Origin: Dendrocalamus latiflorus
Taxonomy: Eukaryota; Streptophyta; Magnoliopsida; Poales; Poaceae
Direction: 5' to 3'
NCBI GenBank assembly: GCA_017311315.1
Contig: CM029672.1
Location: 6,118,463-6,182,462, forward strand
DNA length: 64,000 nt
Below are positions 34,207 through 45,103 of the stretch, piece after piece. Every line of letters starts with the position of its first letter. Positions within the stretch are counted from its first letter, which is position 1. The notes under the pieces were generated by a model, which did not search any database, was not told the origin of the DNA, and saw nothing but the letters and a program-made list of their open reading frames with translations. Made by a program: the position numbers and the translations under genes.

Positions 34207-34526
34207 TTACAAAATATGAGAAAGAATGTTGGATTTCTTTGAATGATTTAGTAAGAGAATAAAAATGGTCTTTATTGCTATGAATTAATTATAAAGAGAT
34301 ATAATTAGCCATAATATATACTCTTCCCATTGCTTAAAAGAGCTTGATTGTCTTGTATGTTATTCTTCAAATTCTGATTTCAATTCCGTGCCAGTTGTCT
34401 TTTTTTGTTTGTGTCTTTTGTCAAGCCTTAAATAGCATTGAAGGGATGTAATTATCCACATGAAGAGACGCCTTGTTGAATGTCTTGTCTAGTCAAATGG
34501 GTGGTTGCTGTCTTGCCTTTTATCTA

Positions 34527-34869
34527 CTCCCGGGTGTAATTACACCATATGTTGTATCTCACAACGTAGGGAGTATCTCGCGTAACGGAGGGTATGTACA
34601 TGTAGTATACGAGTATTTAAGACCATATAGGTAGTATGAATAATTTTTCAGGGGTGGTATGTATATTTTTTTGACATGCTCCTTTTTATGTGCGTATATG
34701 AAAGTATTTATAAAATACGCTAAAAACTATGGACTCGCTTGCAATTTTTTTCTTATGGTTCATATTGGAGTATGTTATAATTAGTATATGACTATACCTA
34801 AAGTGATAAAGGAGTATTTCAAATTTGTTTAGGTGGTATATTAGAGGTGGGTGTAATTACACCCGGGAG
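34527..34869. mobile_element. Stowaway-type MITE
   Basis: The 343-bp element starts CTCCCGGGTGTAATTACACC and ends in its exact inverse, flanked by TA at 34525-34526 and 34870-34871. TA target and CTCCC ends fit Stowaway (Tc1/mariner). Non-coding. Confidence 0.88.
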
Positions 34870-34871
34870 TA

Positions 34872-35769
34872 AAAAATATTTTTCCTATATATATAATAAC
34901 TTATATTCGATTGTTGTCAGTGGAAGATATTCGTGAAGACAACTGCATGATGGTTGTTGTCAGATATGCAAGAACAAAATGTCATGCTGTTTAGAGTAGA
35001 CAAAGCACGTGCTTTATCCGCCACATGGAAGGAGTACCCTAGACGCGGGCCTTTATAAGTGGTTTGTTGGTTAGATAAAATGCATAGTGAGCCTCCGACC
35101 AGAGGTACTCGAGCAATTGATTTAGGAAGCTTACGATCATATGGATCTTAGGACTTTGTTTAAGTATTAAAGTCATATTTAATGGATTATTTAATTCTCG
35201 TCAACAATGCTTGTTAGAACAAGTGTTGTCAATATCCTCGAAGTAGACCCCCTACTCGGCCACTCGACTTGGTCTAGAGGTTTACTATGGACAATAAGGT
35301 ACTCCTAGTGTATGGTATATCTTAGCCTTGTTCAGTTTGGAAAGTCCTCTTCATTTGTTGTGGGCCCATTTTTTGTTTGTTCGAGTTGGCCCACCTAAAA
35401 TGTACATATGTGAAGGATCCAAGTTACAGATTACATTACGTCACGACAACAAACGTCCAGTAACTACGTCTGAAGGATGACTCGTTGACAATAACTACTG
35501 ACAATGTGCACCAATTCCTGAACTAACGAGGCATCTCTTCATTGGCTACAACTGCCACGCCTATGCCGATGTATAAGGCGAGCTCAGTTGTCAGTTAGAA
35601 AATGGGAGATGGTAACACATTCACACTAATTATTCTTCACGATCATTGAGCACCCTCTTTATTAGATTCAAAGCAATAAAGACACTTTGTCCTTTTCTTT
35701 GTAGTCTTGATCGTAGTCTTCTCTCACTACTTTATAAAACTGACCATTAGATTGTCAACACGGTGCTAA
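34872..35769. other. Spacer, probable old LTR-element sequence
   Basis: No gene. Direct words such as AACTACTGACAA/AACTACGTCTGAAGG and a GTTGTCA-rich stretch suggest decayed retroelement DNA, but no ends were found. Confidence 0.35.
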
Positions 35770-35962
35770 GGTCAGTCTCAGTGGGGGTTTCATAGAGTTT
35801 CATGGGTATTAAATACGCTGACGTGGCACTGTATTGATGAAGAGAGAGATGATAAAAGTTTCATGGGAGTAGAGAGAGTTTCATGGGGATGAAACTCTTC
35901 TGCACTGTTTCCAAAATATGAGTGTGTTGAAAACTGGGACACGAAACCTACTGAGACTGGCC
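35770..35962. mobile_element. mPing/Tourist-like MITE
   Basis: The 193-bp element starts GGTCAGTCTCAGTGGG and ends CCTACTGAGACTGGCC (inverted), with TAA at 35767-35769 and 35963-35965. The end sequence resembles the GGCCAGTC-type ends of the mPing/Pong group. Three GTTTCATGG words are present inside. Non-coding. Confidence 0.88.
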
Positions 35963-35965
35963 TAA

Positions 35966-36749
35966 GCAATGACTAGTGCCAAGCTTTTATCCCATATCAT
36001 ACGAACAAAGAAAAAGAATATGGTTATTGTTGTCATTATCGCTCAATGCTAGGAGTCCAACCCACCGCTGTTTCTCGCTACTCGAGTTTGGAAGCCACCT
36101 TTCGCAACAATGTGTTGCTTTTGTGGTAGCAGCCACTATTGCCACCGTCGCAGCTATCGCCATCATTGCCTCTCAACGCTAAAAGCTTAGAATCACCATT
36201 ACTATCGCTACAGCTCACCTGCCTCACCACCTCCATCCATGCCATTGCCATTGCCATATGAATTTGTATTATCTCACTAAGGTCAGCAAACTACCACTAT
36301 CAAAATCTAGAGGTCATCTATGGTAAGATCGGCCAATGACATCAACATGACACAAGCAGTGGCACTATAATATGGAGGGGAGGGCAGTAGCGTGGATAAG
36401 GAGAAGGAAACTACAACAATATTCTTTATTTAAACGTGGGTTTCCATCGTTAGAGTCAAGTACTCAACAACCACGTATAAACATGGGTGATAAATGGAAT
36501 AAGTTTGGACTCACCTTGGTTGTGAGGGAAAACTCTATCGGCAACCAAAAGTTACCAAAGAGTAGCGACAGGGCCAACAATTATCGGTTACTGATTTTTT
36601 TAGTTTTTTCGGCTGAAAATTTTTTAATTGAAATCTGAATTATGAAATTTGTATTGGCCGTAATTTTTTTGAAATTTCAATGGTTATCGGTTCTTTTGGC
36701 ATTTTTTTAAAAAAAATTTGGTAAAATTTAAATAGGTCTGAATTTTTTG

Positions 36750-36753
<4 letters not shown>
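35966..36753. other. Spacer, no gene seen
   Basis: Short open frames on the + strand at 35976-36638 have no recognisable domain and poor codon pattern. Confidence 0.35.

Positions 36754-36840
<87 letters not shown>
36754..36840. repeat. (TA)n microsatellite
   Basis: An uninterrupted ~86-bp TA run. Confidence 0.97.
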
Positions 36841-36841
<1 letters not shown>

Positions 36842-36934
36842 CTGTGCTTACCGATAACACTGATTCTCGTCGATAACCGCCAAATTTTTGGTGATATAGT
36901 TTTCCCTGGATGCGAGCTGCCTGCCGCTAGCTAA

Positions 36935-38074
36935 GAGCAACTCCAGCAGTACTACTCAAAACAGGGCCCCTACTTTTCATTTGAGGGCTCCCCCTACTTT
37001 TGAGGGCCCTGTTTTTTTGCATCTACTCCAACAGCACCCCTCAAATCTAAGCCCTCAAATTCATCCCACAACACACTGACACATGGGACCCACTCCTCAG
37101 ATCTGTCTGCCGTGGTCATCGACGCCGCCGAACTCCCGCAGCACGCCGCCGAACTCCCGCAGCACGCCGCCGACGGCCAGTGCCCCAGCACGAGCACCAT
37201 CGCCGCCACCTGCCTCGATCGCCTGGCCTTTGTCGCCGCGGGAAACATTGCCGGCGCCGGAGGCGGGGGCGAAGGCAGGGGCGGGGTCGGGGCGGTGGCA
37301 TCTCCCGGCCATTGCGCCCGAGCCGCTGCCGCCGGACGACGGGCCGCCATCGTCGCAGTCGTGCTCGCCAGCGTCGTCGCCGGGATCCGGCCGCCTCCGC
37401 TCTCCGCACCAGATCCGGCCGCTTCCCGCCCGGATCCGTTCGCCGCTGCGCCTTCACAGCTCGGATCCGGCCTCGCCCCGATTGAATCGCGTCGGCGAGG
37501 GAGGTGACGGGCGGAGGCGTCGGCGAGGGAGGCGGGCGGGCGGGGAAGCGGAGGAGGCGAGCGGGGAAGCGGAGGAGGCGGGCGGGGAGGCGTCGGCGAG
37601 GGAGGCGGGCGGGCGGAGGCTTCGGGAGGGAGGCGCGCCAGAAGGGAGGCGGCGGGGAGGGAGGCGGGCGGGCGGAGGCTTCGGGAGGGAGGCGCGCCGG
37701 AAGGGAGGCGTCGGCGAGGGAGGCGAGCGGGCGGAGGCTTCGGGAGGGAGGCGCGCCGGAAGGGAGGCGGCGGGGAGGCGGCGGGCGGGGAAGCGGGAGG
37801 AGGCGGGAGGGGAAAGAGAGCGCGGGGAAGCGGAGGAAAGAGAGCGCGGGGAGGGGAAAGAGAGCGCGGGGAGGAGGCGGGCGGGGAAAGAGAGCGCGGG
37901 GAGGGGAAAACGACTCCAACCGAAATTTGAGGGCTTGGCCTAGAGCCCCCAAGAATGAGGGGTGGGAGGGTGATTTGAGGGCTCTAGTAGGGGCCCTGCT
38001 GGAGTTGCATTTTTGCCTCAAGCCCTCAAATATGAGGTTTGAGGGCTCAAGTAGGGGCCCTGCTGGAGTTGCTC
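36935..38074. mobile_element. Harbinger-type element, family E copy (iii), GC-rich interior
   Basis: The 1140-bp element starts GAGCAACTCCAGCAGTACTA and ends CCTGCTGGAGTTGCTC, with TAA at 36932-36934 and 38075-38077. Its ends share the GAGGGCTC/GAGCCCTC architecture of copies (i) and (ii). The interior first shows exon-like GC-rich DNA (37080-37500), then an array of GAGGCGGGCGGGCGGAGGC-type units (37500-37920). A short direct duplication of ACTCCCGCAGCACGCCGCCG occurs near 37130-37170. Confidence 0.85.
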
Positions 38075-38077
38075 TAA

Positions 38078-38521
38078 GCACGGGAGCTGCTCTCCTCTCA
38101 CCGAGCCGAGACAAGGGCATTATAGGAACGCAGACAAAACGCATCGAGACGCATTCCGAGAGGAAAACGGCAAAGCGCGCCGAGCGCGGGCGCTAGGCGA
38201 GCGCCCGTCACGACGGAATGCCCGTCCTGCCCCTGCTCCGCCCTGTACTCCCCCTGTACTTTCCTCCTCCCTCTCGGAGAAAAGGCCCCTTGCCTCGTCG
38301 CGCAGCAGAAAAGGAGCGCGTAGACCGTGACCCCTTCCTGAGTTGCTCCTATCCTGCGCCCCCTCTGCTCCTCCTCCTTTCCCCCTCTCGCTCACTCGCT
38401 CGCTCATCGCACGCGACGCAGCACAGCACGCGCTCAGAGGAGAAGGCGGCAATGGCGCCGCGTGGGCCGTGAGACTGGGGCGGTGGTGGTGGAGAGCGAG
38501 AGAAGGGGGTTGCGTGGTGCC
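38078..38521. promoter_or_regulatory. 5' flank and leader of the membrane-protein gene
   Basis: GC-rich and CT-rich DNA directly upstream of the ATG at 38522. No clear TATA box. A short upstream ORF lies at 38452-38472. Confidence 0.4.
38452..38472 (+). other. Upstream ORF (MAPRGP)
   Basis: ATG GCG CCG CGT GGG CCG TGA, 49 bases before the main ATG at 38522. Its context GGCGGCAATGG is good for initiation, so it could dampen translation of the main frame if it is in the mRNA. Confidence 0.45.
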
Positions 38522-41500
38522 ATGGTGGGCGGGCCGGCGATGGCTCCGGCGGCGGGGCCGTGGGCGGTGGCGGTGGCGGCGGAGGAGGATATGCGGTGGC
38601 GGCAGCTGGACAGCAGCGTGAGCGCGGTGTCGTTCGGGTTCGTGGCCACCGCCATCCTAGTCTCCATGTTCCTCGCCATGGCCATCCTCGAGCACTTCCT
38701 CCGCGCCCCGGCCCGCGCCCCCGGGATGAGCGGCATGGGGGCGCCGCCCGCACCGCCGCGAGGAGGGATCCTCCCCCGCCTCCGCCTCCTCCTCCGCCGC
38801 CGCGGCGCCGGCGATAGCGAGGCCGGCGGCCACGGCGCGGATCTCGAGGCGGCCAGGAAGCTCGACGGCTGCGCGTCCCCCGAGGTACGGCACTGGCGCA
38901 CTGCTCCCGCACGCTCCCCTCCCTCCCATCCACCCATCGGCGCGTCGCTTTAATGATTCCGTCGTCTCGCCCTTTCGCAGCTTTCCTTTTTCGCATCGCC
39001 TCGCTTTTTCGCACTGTGTGCATTTGATGGACCCAACTGCCCATCTTGTCGCCCCCCCTCCCCCTTTCCTTCCCCGTCTTCCACTCTACTCGACCATGAT
39101 GCAGAGCGATGCCTAGGGCTGCCGGCTGCCTAGGAGGCATCTGACGAGGAAGACGAAAATGGAAAGGAGAAGCAAAAGCTCTGGTATTTTGGTTTTCTTG
39201 CCTCGGTTGTTTATAGGCGGTGAAAGAATTCGTACAATCTCTTTGGGATAGGACGCTCTGGAAAGATTTGATATGGATAGTAGGTGCTGGGCTAGATGGG
39301 GAAAATCATCTTACCATACACATCAAAAGAAAAGGAGCACCTCTTAATGTGAAATGTCAACTTAGATCTTTCTAATGTTGTTCATGATAGCTCTCGCTCA
39401 TAGATGCACAGTCATTCTAATGGAACTGATGTAGGCAACATTGTTCCAAAACAACTCATTTAATTAGTGTGGCCGGCATGTCCTGCTAGTTCAACCCCGC
39501 AAGTCTCTTCTAAGCTTAATACCATATCCATATCTCCTGTAAGATGAGCCCCACCAGCTACCGCTTCCTCGACAGTAAATATTCGGCATTCTCCCGAATG
39601 TTACATTACCATTTTAAGTTTTCTGCTCTTCCTTTTTTTGAGTTTTGGTATATCTAAAATTTACATTATTTTGTGGTAAGAGGGGGGATATAGTGCTTGT
39701 TCAGGCAAGAGAGGTTAGATTAGACGGCACGAGTGGATCTCATATTGGTATAACTATAAGCATCGATTCCCGGAATGTAATTCCTTCTGTCTTTCCCAAA
39801 TTCCATGTTCTGGATAAGTGCATTTAACATACATATGGTTTAGTCGTGAAAGGTGGGATGGGGGCCTATTATCCTTCAGAAAGAAGATAAAGGGTTATGG
39901 AATCGAGAGGGGAATTTGGCAGACTGGCAAACAGACAAGGGCCCATCCCTGTCTGCAGCCACACCAAGGTCTGAATCATCTTCTGCCTTGCAATATTGGT
40001 TGTCCATAGCCGCAGGTCCCAGGTGTTGTCTCATCATTGATTGCAGCTGGAGAATTATTAGCAATGTGGAACATCTTGTTATTAAGATGGATCAGCAGCA
40101 TAATTTAGTTCGTGTTGTAATGGGTCACATCATAGGGATCAAAAGCGTTGAGTTAGATGTGAGAGGAGTATTGAAGTACAAGTAATGTTGTCCTTCTCCA
40201 ATTACTGAAACTTTGTTGCTCCAACTGCTGGCGCATCATTATCAATGTACTGCAAGAAACTGGCCAGAAGATAGATCAATTAACCTTATTTTAAAGTTCG
40301 TTGCTTGCTTATGCCAGGTACACACCATGCAATGATTATGAGTAGTGTCGAGTATGCAGTATGCTCAATAACACCAGTACAGTGTCTACTTTCGGTTGAT
40401 CTGTTCTTCATCATAGGAAAATTTCATGGTTATTCCATGCTAGCACCAGTTGTTTTTCTGGTAGTCTAATGGTGGAAAAGGCATTAAATGTAAGGAAATT
40501 AGTGCACTCAAAGTTGGCAATCTATCCTCTAAAGTGGATGGCTCAACTACTTCTTGTCTTCTACTATGATCAGTGTTAGAGTTTGAATTGTTGATTGGGA
40601 GGAGTAACTAAAAGTCTAACTATGTTGGAAGAGATTGTAAAAGAGGATAATGTTAACTATATAACTGAATGAGCATTGCCAAAGTTAAAAATTCAGTATT
40701 GTCTTTAGTCTTTAGTAACCTTCCAAAAAATCGTCTTGCCCACTATACGGGAAAACAAAACCATTATCACTGTTACCCAGTATATCTAGCTGTGTAAACT
40801 GCTAGTACAAGCCACCCCATTCATGTAGGATCAATGTCTTTCTATGCCTATAGCCTATAGGTCCACTCAACCTGGCTTGTGTTAGTGTCATAGGAAAGCT
40901 TCTTCTATAGTAGGCTACTAGGATTGAATTTTCAGAATGTGTTTGTAGAGAACAACATTGCTATATGCTTATATAGCACAAATTTCATTATTGAACTTTT
41001 TTGTCAACATTTGCGTGAAAGGTCATCATCCGGCTAATATATAGTTCCCTTCTCGATTGTTCCTAGTTTTTGACAATTGGTTCCAACTTCCACCCAAATC
41101 AGGATAATTTTCTGATTAGCTTTTGCGTAGTAGGGTTCCAAATTTCACTCGTTACTGTTGACATCAAACAATTTTAGGTTGCTTGCTTGTGCTGAGATAT
41201 TATCTAGGAATAAGGAAATTTATTATGGTTATTCTGTTCTTTTGACGGTTTGTACTTTGGCAATTAGGCTGCAGACCTTATACTGTGCAAATAAGAACTC
41301 TCTGGACTTGGTTTTTCAGCTTTAACTATAGTGACTAAGTAGTATGCTAGAGCAGCCATCTAGGAATAAGGATGTTAAACCGTAGTAGTATGCTAGAGCA
41401 GCCATCTAGGAATAAGGATGTTAAACCGTAGTAGTATGCTAGAGCAGCCATCTAGGAATAAGGATGTTAAACCGTAGTAGTATGCTAGTGCAGCCATCTA

Positions 41501-42073
41501 GGAATAAGGATGATAAACCATAGTAGTATGCTAGAGCAGCCATCTGGGAGTTCATGCACTGATCATTGCAAAATTACAAACTGTTAACTTATTTACCTGA
41601 AAATTACCATTCCATACACACGGTGGTTTGACATGATTTGTGCCAATTTTATTGTTGCATTGGGTTAATTCAATTCAATTGGTTCATGGGGCATTCTGGC
41701 ATCTAATGTTTTTGTGTGTTTCCCCCTTTTCCCTTGTACCAGTATATAGAAATGGAAAAAAAAACGTTATTGTTCCATATTATGAAGTTAAGACATTATC
41801 ATTTGTGGTTTGTGCTTACATCGAGACATCTCACAATTTTTGGCATCGGGTTGGCTGCGGTGAGTTCAGTCGATACATTCTTATTGACTACTTTGTTCAT
41901 GGGATGGCTTGCAGATGCCTATTTATGCCAAAGGTGTCTCAGTACTGATGCCAGGACACGATATACCAACATTCATGGCGCATCCTGCCCCAACACCCTG
42001 CCCCCCGGAGAGGATCCGATGGCCATCACATCAGCCCACTCCTTTTGCTGGTTCCTCGTCAAATCCAAGCTAG
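38522..42073 (+). CDS. Small single-pass membrane protein, unknown function
   Basis: Two-exon model 38522-38884 plus 41915-42073 gives 173 residues, with a 3.0-kb intron (CCCGAG|GTACGG to TTGCAG|ATGCCT, phase 0). Residues ~33-60 hold a hydrophobic helix, SFGFVATAILVSMFLAMAIL, preceded by the conserved-looking MRWRQLDSSVSAV. A basic linker (PRLRLLLRRRGAG) and the C-terminal block VSVLMPGHDIPTFMAHPAP then TPCPPERIRWPSHQ follow. The C-terminal block has the look of a plant-specific family of unknown function (recollection, no database check). The helix followed by Arg-rich sequence suggests N-out/C-in anchoring. The start at 38522 is the first in-frame ATG. A uORF sits upstream at 38452. The long intron contains a 46-bp tandem repeat and no other gene that I could find. 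Confidence 0.75.
41339..41553. repeat. 46-bp tandem repeat in the intron
   Basis: GTAGTATGCTAGAGCAGCCA starts at 41339, 41385, 41431, 41477 and 41523. The first four units are nearly identical; the last diverges after CATCT. High identity suggests recent expansion. Confidence 0.95.
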
Positions 42074-43009
42074 CGTGGGGCATTATAAACACCATCTCAC
42101 CATTGAAGGGAAAGCGTAAACTGCTGTCAGAATCTCCGCAATCCGTAGAGGGAACACTTCTGTTTTCTGTGGCTATATCACTGGTTCTCAGGCGGAAGTC
42201 TTTAGCATAACAGTTGAGACAGGTCCTCTCCACCTCTGTACAGGTTTATATGTCTGTTCTGAAGCAAGTTTTGCTGCCCCTTGCTGTATTGTGGCGGGAG
42301 AGCGGCGGCTAGTGGATCCATGGAGTTGTTGCCGATCCCACTTGCTCTGCTAGTGTTAGATGCTGTTGTTTTCCCATGATCACTTTTTGTTAGATGCCTG
42401 ATGGATGGATGCATATACGCATCTTGTGTAAGTGTAACCTCGGTCGGCGAATACAAAACTAGCTGTTAATTCACAAAGCCCTTTCCTTGTTCTTCTGTCT
42501 GATTGGTTTCTGAGCCCCTGCCATCTTTAATGCTGAAGGAATGACTGCAAATTTGTTTAGTGCCGGCTTGATTGAATGCACACTTGTTAAGTGACTTAAT
42601 CAAGGCAGGCTTGATTGAATGATTTCTTAGCTGATCAAAGACGGGAAGGGATTTTCTGGTCAGGAAACTGGCCACCTGGCCTCGTTTCCCTTTCGGTAAG
42701 TGTAGTCGCTTCGCTTTGCTTAACACCCTGAAACATGGTCAAAATCATGGTGCAGAATGCCAGGATATTCGAGGTCGTTAAGCTTGCCTTGTCAAGTGAT
42801 ACCGACTCGACTGGATGCTGACAGGTTTGGTGGTGACCGGCGACGTCGCATGCAGACAGCGAAACGATGCTATCAGAGTAGATAACTCTAGCACGATAAA
42901 GACATCACGCAATGCACACAACCCCAACGCGCCGCCCGGTTAACGAATAGACCACGTGATTTCAAGCATCTTCGTTATTTTAGGCATAGGATGAAGGACC
43001 GGTTCAATT
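42074..43009. other. 3' UTR and spacer
   Basis: Probable 3' UTR of the membrane-protein gene up to about 42470. No canonical AATAAA was identified. The remainder shows no gene. Confidence 0.4.
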
Positions 43010-43240
43010 CGTTTTTTAGCGGCTTCTATTTTTCCACTGTTGAATTTTAACTGAAATTGTACTATAATAATTAAAATTATACTATAGTGACTATTAATTT
43101 TTTCTAAATCATTCAATTTAAAAAAAATAAAAATATCATTATATTTCCACAGATAATAAAAAGAAAATAGAAAAAAATGCCAATAAAGTAAAAAACATAT
43201 TAAGAAGCCAACATATTTAAAGCAAAAGCCGGAATGAACG
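43010..43240. repeat. MITE-like repeat family B, copy 2
   Basis: Shares CTATTAATTTTTTCTAAATC, CATTCAATT, an A-rich tract and AAGCCAACA with 8196-8385. Ends TTCAATTCG and CGGAATGAA are roughly inverted. Confidence 0.5.
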
Positions 43241-43446
43241 AAATCAAAATCTACTCTAGGCTTGTTTGAAGCACAAAAAATATAGAATTTTCATAAAATA
43301 GTTTAATTTTACAAGATTTAAAAATATATATTTGAAACAAAGCCTAGGGTGAGTCTGCTTGGAAAATTAGTTTTAGGACCAAAATCAATGTAAAATATAG
43401 GCCCCAGAATTTTTTCACAGTAACCCATTAAAATTACAGCTGATTA

Positions 43447-43915
43447 GGGCATTTGCAACCCAAAAAAAATCTCGTGGGGAGGCGACGTTTTTTAAGCAAG
43501 GAAAGTCAAGTCGTCCTCGCTCAGTCGCCCCACGCGACTCGACAAGAACCCTAGAATTGGCGGCGACGGCGACCGCGAGCGAGCTCATCGGCGGTGACGG
43601 CCGCGGCGATCACCGCGAGAAAGCTCATCGGCCACATCGGCGGCTGCGGCGACCGTGACTCTCATCGGCGACGACGGCGACCGCGAGCGACCTCATCGGC
43701 AGCGTCAACGGCAAGCTCCCCTACGTCGGGAGTGCGGAGCTTGCAAGTCGCGACTCCTGCGACGGGGCGAGAGGGGATTTTGGAGATTGGTCCCGCTCTA
43801 TTGCGAGATGCTTCGCCGGAGCTCCGCCTCCACTGCCACTTCGGTCGCTACTAAGAGATCTACACCCACCATGGCCGCCACTGGCTTCAGCTTCCCCTTC
43901 ACGAGTCCCTCTCCT
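43447..43915 (+). mobile_element. 5' fragment of a second Harbinger-type element
   Basis: TTA followed by GGGCATTTGCAAC (43447-43459) matches the GGGCATGTACAAC end of the element at 8476 at 11 of 13 positions. About 360 bp in, a frame from ATG 43808 reads MLRRSSASTATSVATKRSTP, then MAATGFSFPFTSPSP. This resembles the ORF1 exon-1 ending GGFPFPPSPSP of the full-length element. The fragment stops at the LTR at 43916. About 17 further codons after the LTR (from 48801) stay in frame but do not resemble ORF1. No right end was found. Confidence 0.55.
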
Positions 43916-44221
43916 TGTAACATCCTGAAAATTTAAATTTGGAAATGTGGAGTTTTTGAGTTAATCTTGCAATGTATTTTATTTGAATTTGGAGTCGTGG
44001 ATTTATTCTGAAGGATTTGGTGAAGATTTCAGATGCTAAAAGGAGTAAGAAAGAAACAAACATGTTTAAATAATAGAAAATCAAGATTTAAAATGCGAAT
44101 CTGAAAAGATGATCCAGTATAAGAAGAACGAAACCTGAGTTGAACATATAAGATCTCATTTTTAAAATAAAGACATAAATAGCAATAAAATTGAATGAGC
44201 AGAATATAAACACATATACAT

Positions 44222-44331
<110 letters not shown>

Positions 44332-44453
44332 ACAAATTGTGCAGGAAAGAGATTAACAGTGGAGGAAATAAGAATATATATACGCAAAATTAAATAACCC
44401 CGAAAAATAATAATATATGAAATTATAAATAAACAAGTATATATATACATACA

Positions 44454-44499
<46 letters not shown>

Positions 44500-45094
44500 C
44501 ATTTATGTGCACACATAAATCCAAAAACAAAAAGAAAAAAAAGAGGGAGCCAGGCCGGCCATCACCCCGGCCCAACTCCTGCTCGCGCAGCCCGCCCGCG
44601 CCCCCTTTCTCTGGCGCGTGGCCCCGTCTTCCCCCCCCCCGCCTTCCCTCTCTGGCCATCCGGCCCCAACCCCGCGCCAGCTTCTTCTTCCTCCCTCTCC
44701 TATTCTCCCGGCGCGCCTGCCTCCTCCTTTCCTCGTCCCTGCCTCCACCCTGTTCTTCCGGCGCGCCGCTCGCACCACCTCCTCGGCTGCGCTGCCCTGC
44801 CGCGCGAGCCTCGCGTCTCTGCTCCCTGCCTGTGGACCCGCGCCCCGCCCGCGCTCTCTTCTTCCCCGGCTCCTCTCTTCTCCACGCGCCAGCATCGCCA
44901 TTCTCCCCTCGCGTTCGCCCCCTCTCGCGCTTGCCACAGCCAATCTCCCTCTCTCTCTCTCACCTCTGGGGCAAGTTCAAAGAACCTCCTGCCACCGCCC
45001 TCGTGCGCAATCTCGGGGAGATTGAGTTCATTCCCCCCGCCAGCGTGAGCAGGACAGAGGCCGCCACTGCCTCGCCGCGCGTCCCCTCTCCCGG

Positions 45095-45103
45095 CTATAA
45101 AAG
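45095..45103 (+). promoter_or_regulatory. TATA box of the LTR promoter
   Basis: CTATAAAAG about 1.18 kb into the LTR. It is followed ~25-30 bp later by CCTAACAGCGCC, a plausible start of transcription. This is the expected U3/R boundary of the retroelement. Confidence 0.6.

Noticed and set aside
37083..38196. Very long open frames on both strands (Pro/Arg-rich and Gly/Arg-rich)
   Set aside because: They come from the GAGGCGGGCGGGCGG-type repeat inside an element; no domain and simultaneous openness of opposite strands.
38462..38521. N-terminal extension of the membrane protein (from a GTG codon)
   Set aside because: No in-frame ATG occurs before 38522; eukaryotic initiation at GTG is unlikely here.
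39645..40185. Open frames in the long intron of the membrane-protein gene
   Set aside because: No recognisable domain and no supportable splice links; most likely chance.
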